A DNA stretch of 64,000 nucleotides, taken from contig NZ_OY762276.1 of assembly GCF_963665445.1 (NCBI RefSeq), forward strand, positions 962,001-1,026,000, in the 5' to 3' direction. Below are positions 61,003-64,000 of the stretch, in pieces. Numbering within the stretch: the stretch's first letter is position 1; each line of letters begins with the position of its first letter. Made by a program: the position numbers and the translations under genes. The notes below the pieces were generated by a model. That model saw only the letters and a list, made by a program, of their open reading frames with translations. It did no database searches and was not told the DNA's origin. Source of the DNA: an uncultured Desulfobulbus sp. Lineage in GTDB: Bacteria; Desulfobacterota; Desulfobulbia; Desulfobulbales; Desulfobulbaceae.

Positions 61003-61604
61003 CCATGAAAGCCTTCTCCGTCTTCCTGTTCTTCGCGTCCTTCCTCCTGGTCGCTTCCATCCTCTTTGGGATCTCCGCCTGTACGCCCCACCAGGAAAAG
61101 AAACCCGTATCAGTTCATCAGTCAGCCAAGGCAGAACCGGCTCCACTCCCCCCGGTCCCGGCAAACCTGCCAATCTCGGTGGACTTCAACAACGTGCCGC
61201 TCTCCGAGGTGGCGCAGTTCATCACCACCCAGACCGGCAAGGGATTTGTTCTCTCCGGCAACGAAGCAAAGCCCATTACCTGGGTGGAATCCAATCTGAG
61301 CAAGGATACCCTATTCGATTCCTTCAAGGCGACCATCACCGCCTCGGGCCTGCTGCTCAAATCCACCAACGATCAGCAATCCCTGTTCACCATCGAGCAG
61401 CCCGAGGAACCGAAGACACCGGTTCTGCTCAACTCTGCCCGTTCCAGCCGGGGTGTGTTTCTTCTTCTGGGAGCGACCATCTACCCGCTGGAGAAGTTCC
61501 CTTACCCGGTCCGTTACGATTCCGGCCACTGGTATGCACTCGTGCCGAAGTCCACAGCTGACCGGCTCGCTACCGATAAACCGGCAGAGAAAACCCCGAT
61601 GTAA
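60999..61604 (+). CDS. Lipoprotein with a secretin N-domain only
   Basis: 201 aa. Signal with lipobox (LFGISAC, Cys28). After a proline-rich linker, VDFNNVPLSEVAQFITTQTGKGFVLSG..ITWVESNLSKDTLFDSFKATITASGLLLKSTNDQQSLFTIE matches the N0/N1-type domain of secretins (pIV, GspD, PilQ). The pore-forming beta-barrel that should follow is absent. It probably acts as an adaptor to a host secretin. It overlaps zot by 4 bases. Confidence 0.78.
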   Translation: MTMKAFSVFLFFASFLLVASILFGISACTPHQEKKPVSVHQSAKAEPAPLPPVPANLPISVDFNNVPLSEVAQFITTQTGKGFVLSGNEAKPITWVESNLSKDTLFDSFKATITASGLLLKSTNDQQSLFTIEQPEEPKTPVLLNSARSSRGVFLLLGATIYPLEKFPYPVRYDSGHWYALVPKSTADRLATDKPAEKTPM

Positions 61605-61809
61605 GATCACGGCCGCGACGCGGCGGCCGGAATGGCGCGTTGCAGTTGTCTGCAGTTCAGCGTGAATGACGCTGGAAATTGACGGGGATTTCCCCAACGG
61701 AAAACGGGGGAAGCGACCCCTCTAATGGAGCGTCCCGTTTTTCGTCCCGCCGCCTGCGACCAACCAGCGGCCAAGATCGAAACCAACCTCCAACCAGGGC
61801 AACCAGCAC
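61605..61809. other. Intergenic region with hairpins, candidate replication/packaging region
   Basis: Hairpin GGCCGC(G)/GCGGCC at ~61612-61632, and G/C-rich inverted segments (GGGATTTCCCC, ACGGGGGAAGCG with CGTCCCGTT). In inoviruses the intergenic region after the assembly genes carries the plus/minus origins and packaging signal; that role is inferred. Confidence 0.35.
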
Positions 61810-62001
61810 ATGAAGAAAGTAATGCAAAGCATCCAACTACAACCAACGCCGCAGGCGCACTTCTCCTGCGCCGACTGTGGCCGGAAAACAATCATGTCAA
61901 TCTATGATCCGGGATTTGGCCTTTGTGGTCGGTGTGAAAGCAGGCTGAATCTGCAGAATGACAAATGGAATAAAAAAAAGCCCCCGCTGTCAGTTTGTTG
62001 A
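61810..62001 (+). CDS. Small zinc-ribbon protein
   Basis: 63 aa with CADC (~20) and CGRC (~39), a Cys4 ribbon resembling small phage DksA/zinc-ribbon proteins. It ends inside the following hairpin. Confidence 0.5.
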   Translation: MKKVMQSIQLQPTPQAHFSCADCGRKTIMSIYDPGFGLCGRCESRLNLQNDKWNKKKPPLSVC

Positions 62002-62018
62002 GGCAGACAGGGGGGCTA
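61979..62018 (-). terminator. Minus-strand terminator-like hairpin
   Basis: AGCCCCC..TGTC pairs with GACA..GGGGGCT. Read on the minus strand, eight T follow. It would stop antisense transcription coming from the replication genes. Confidence 0.55.
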
Positions 62019-62083
62019 GGGGGTAGCTGATGGGCTCAGCTAGTAAAATCCTATAGGAGCTATCGGATATTGTCAAATAAATT

Positions 62084-62099
62084 TAGGTAAATTTACCTA
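62084..62099. promoter_or_regulatory. 16-bp palindrome upstream of the replication genes
   Basis: TAGGTAAATTTACCTA is perfectly self-complementary and lies just before the gene at 62106. It is likely an operator or Rep-related site. It is distinct from the repressor palindrome at 54846. Confidence 0.5.
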
Positions 62100-62105
62100 C
62101 AACAA

Positions 62106-62471
62106 ATGGTTTTCTCAATGAAACACAAGTGGATTGAACACAAAAACTGTTCCAGCCCAGGCACCTGCCCAATCTGTGACGGTGGCCTTGCTGTCTGCGA
62201 AGTCTGCGGACTAATCGAGGGTTCCTTGACAACCGATTGCCCTGGGTATCGATGTTGGGAAGAAAAGGGCGACGATATCTATAAAGGCAAGATTGATTTT
62301 GTGCACGGACAATGGGTCAACCAGCCTTCACCCCACAGCCCAGCCTATTATCAAAAAGATAAGCGGAAAGAAATATGTATGTGCTGTGCCGGAACGGGCA
62401 TTTGCACCGACGTTTATGGAAATGAAGGAAGCTGTATGACCTGCGATGGTCGCGGTTATTTCACCTATTAA
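62106..62471 (+). CDS. Phage zinc-finger protein
   Basis: 121 aa (an ATG at 62118 is an alternative start). Four CxxC pairs: CPIC, CEVC, CMCC and CMTC, the last in CCAGTGIC..CMTCDGRG, which resembles the DnaJ-type zinc-finger repeats. It is the gene directly before rep. A role in replication control is inferred. Confidence 0.6.
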   Translation: MVFSMKHKWIEHKNCSSPGTCPICDGGLAVCEVCGLIEGSLTTDCPGYRCWEEKGDDIYKGKIDFVHGQWVNQPSPHSPAYYQKDKRKEICMCCAGTGICTDVYGNEGSCMTCDGRGYFTY

Positions 62472-62484
62472 AGGAGGTATTTTC

Positions 62485-64000
62485 ATGTACCGTTCACACC
62501 GATCCAAAGACCCACTTTCCCAAAAGGTCCGCGCTGCCATGCGTGGTCAACAAGTCGACCTCTCCAACGTCCCTACCTTCTGGGAACCCTTTCCCGATCA
62601 TCTTGAAGACATCCCCCTGCAGGATTACCGGTTCGATCATGGATATCCGCTCTTTGTCCACCGGGATGCTGCCGCGATCAATGTCCGCACCACCAAGGAG
62701 CAGCCCACCGGCTCCGATCCACAAGCCCGATTAACAAGTGGTTTACCAGTAGTATCGGAGTTGCCAGGGTTGAGGGTCAAGCGATGTGTAGATTTTTTGA
62801 AAGTGTCTTTGCATGTGCAATGGGATGGACAGGAAAGTGACCTCCTTCCGATTCTCGACTTCATGAAAAAGCAGGTCCAGGATACCGAACTCGAGTGCAT
62901 CCCAGTCTTCAAGGAACATGGCTTCGACTGGAACCTCTACCGGACCGGCATCCGGTACTATACCTACCGCATCAAATCCGGCGACATCACCCTGCTGTTC
63001 AACCGCCGCTCGCATGATCAGAAAATACCCAACTGCCGCTTGGAAATCGGCTCCCTTTCCTGCTGGTCACCTGGCTTTTACGAAATTTATGAGCGGGTGA
63101 AAGCCTTTCTCGCCATTCATGGCGGCAAAGTCTTTAAGGAAATCGTCTCTGAGGTGCACCTCGCCGCTGACTTCGTCGGCACGGATATCAAAACCACCGA
63201 CCTGGAGGACCGTACCCATTGGATCGCCCTTGCCCGCGACAACGATTTTTACGGCGGCCTCAAGGTAACCAAGCGTACACCCGAACCAGAACCCGACGAA
63301 GTTGAGTTCAATAGCCATTACACCAACCGCAAATTCTCCGGCATCACCATCGGCAGCGGTGACATGATGTTTCGGGCCTATGACAAGGTCATGGAGCTTA
63401 AAAGAAAACGCGCCACCAACAAACAGCAGGTCTTTGCCGAAATCTGGGGTGTCGACAAATACGACGAACTGCCAGTGACCCGTATCGAATACCAGATCCG
63501 GCGGCCGCGACTCCGGGAATTTGCCGACATGAGCCATGTAGAGTTCGTGGATGGTGAACGTCAGTTCCACATCTCCGAACTGAAAGGCAGGCAGATTAAC
63601 ACAGTCGTTGACCTGGTAAACAGTCTTAAATCCCTCTGGGCCTACCTGACAAACGAATGGACCCGCCATGCCGACAGCCCGGTGAACCGCAACCACAACC
63701 AGACAAAAGCCAAAGTTTCCGAGTTCTGGCAACAGGTCCAGGCAGTGGTTTGGACGGGCGTTTTCGGCTACGTCCGAATGCATCCAGCCAAACACAAAGA
63801 TATCGTGATGCTCCGCAAGCAGGCCCGGGGAATTCTCATGTCTGTCTGTGCCTCCCTGGAAGTGCAGCCCAACGACATCGATAAAATCGTCTTCCTCTGC
63901 CAAGGCATGATTGAGGAAGACTTGCACGCCTTCTTTGAAGATGAACAGGCTTTCATCAAGAAGATGGAAACCAAGCGCAACGAATTCAGGGCAACGCTCG
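62485..64000 (+). CDS. Phage replication initiation protein (Rep_trans/RstA type), cut by window end
   Basis: At least 505 aa; the 3' end is outside. Ribosome site AAGGAGGTATTTTC. Features of the replication initiation factor family: RCVDFLKVSLHVQW, FKEIVSEVHLAADFVG, a NSHYTNRKFSGITIGSGDMMFRAYDKVMEL block and TRIEYQIRRPRLREF. These proteins nick the double-stranded form and start rolling-circle replication (compare RstA of CTX phage). It is longer than typical RstA (~360 aa). Confidence 0.8.
   Translation, partial: MYRSHRSKDPLSQKVRAAMRGQQVDLSNVPTFWEPFPDHLEDIPLQDYRFDHGYPLFVHRDAAAINVRTTKEQPTGSDPQARLTSGLPVVSELPGLRVKRCVDFLKVSLHVQWDGQESDLLPILDFMKKQVQDTELECIPVFKEHGFDWNLYRTGIRYYTYRIKSGDITLLFNRRSHDQKIPNCRLEIGSLSCWSPGFYEIYERVKAFLAIHGGKVFKEIVSEVHLAADFVGTDIKTTDLEDRTHWIALARDNDFYGGLKVTKRTPEPEPDEVEFNSHYTNRKFSGITIGSGDMMFRAYDKVMELKRKRATNKQQVFAEIWGVDKYDELPVTRIEYQIRRPRLREFADMSHVEFVDGERQFHISELKGRQINTVVDLVNSLKSLWAYLTNEWTRHADSPVNRNHNQTKAKVSEFWQQVQAVVWTGVFGYVRMHPAKHKDIVMLRKQARGILMSVCASLEVQPNDIDKIVFLCQGMIEEDLHAFFEDEQAFIKKMETKRNEFRATL

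Overview
The window looks like chromosome from a Desulfobulbaceae-like sulfate reducer (Desulfobacterota). This rests on a periplasmic CbiK, an exported CobN with ExbB/DUF2149/DUF2162 partners, a flavoredoxin-type flavin reductase, ferritin-like proteins and a GC-rich backbone. It is an inference from gene content; no rRNA or marker gene is present.

Layout. 1-4.6 kb: the 3'-truncated gene of a double-ATPase ABC exporter, then gene-poor DNA with two interleaved families of dispersed repeats, a small membrane protein and an HPF/RaiA-type ribosome-associated protein. 4.6-16.2 kb: a complete type I-C CRISPR-Cas locus in the order WYL regulator, cas3, cas5c, cas8c, cas7c, a RhuM-Fic/Doc gene, cas4, cas1, cas2, leader, and an array of 26 repeats and 25 spacers. 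The last repeat abuts a fragment of an old-yellow-enzyme-like gene. 16.3-22.8 kb: tcdA, a decayed ferritin-VIT1 (MbfA) gene, a TPR protein, a flavin reductase, a catalytically degenerate trypsin-fold/TPR protein and a CNNM/CBS/CorC transporter-like protein.

22.8-42.4 kb: a large corrinoid island built around two divergent cobalamin riboswitches, each followed by an intrinsic terminator. The minus arm encodes a DUF4019 protein, an exported lipoprotein fusing a BtuF-like domain to CbiZ, an exported membrane-anchored CobN, DUF2162, ExbB, DUF2149 and a TonB-dependent receptor. The plus arm encodes DUF3450, two ExbB, ExbD, TonB, a TPR protein, a BtuB-like receptor and periplasmic CbiK. Together they suggest corrinoid or tetrapyrrole capture and chemistry outside the cytoplasm, powered by the proton gradient. 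42.4-47.7 kb: repeats, an acyltransferase, a ferritin-like protein, and a secreted C39-like protein between IS3 and IS200 relics.

47.7-64 kb and beyond: an integrated element. It starts at a 3' fragment of tRNA-Thr(CGT) next to a tyrosine integrase. An AT-rich cargo follows (IS3 and permease relics, a structured 150-bp direct repeat, small unknown proteins, an Mrr-like nuclease). Then comes an inovirus (filamentous phage) module: a repressor with a palindromic operator, several tiny zinc-ribbon proteins, an orphan Zot P-loop peptide, a possible ssDNA-binding protein, two tandem coat-like proteins, tiny membrane proteins, a pIII-like adhesin, a pVI-like protein, Zot/pI, a lipoprotein with only a secretin N-domain, and a Rep protein cut by the window end. 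Two systems look most worth following: the extracytoplasmic CobN/CbiZ/CbiK set, and the inovirus with its pore-less secretin fragment and RhuM-Fic-containing CRISPR host locus.
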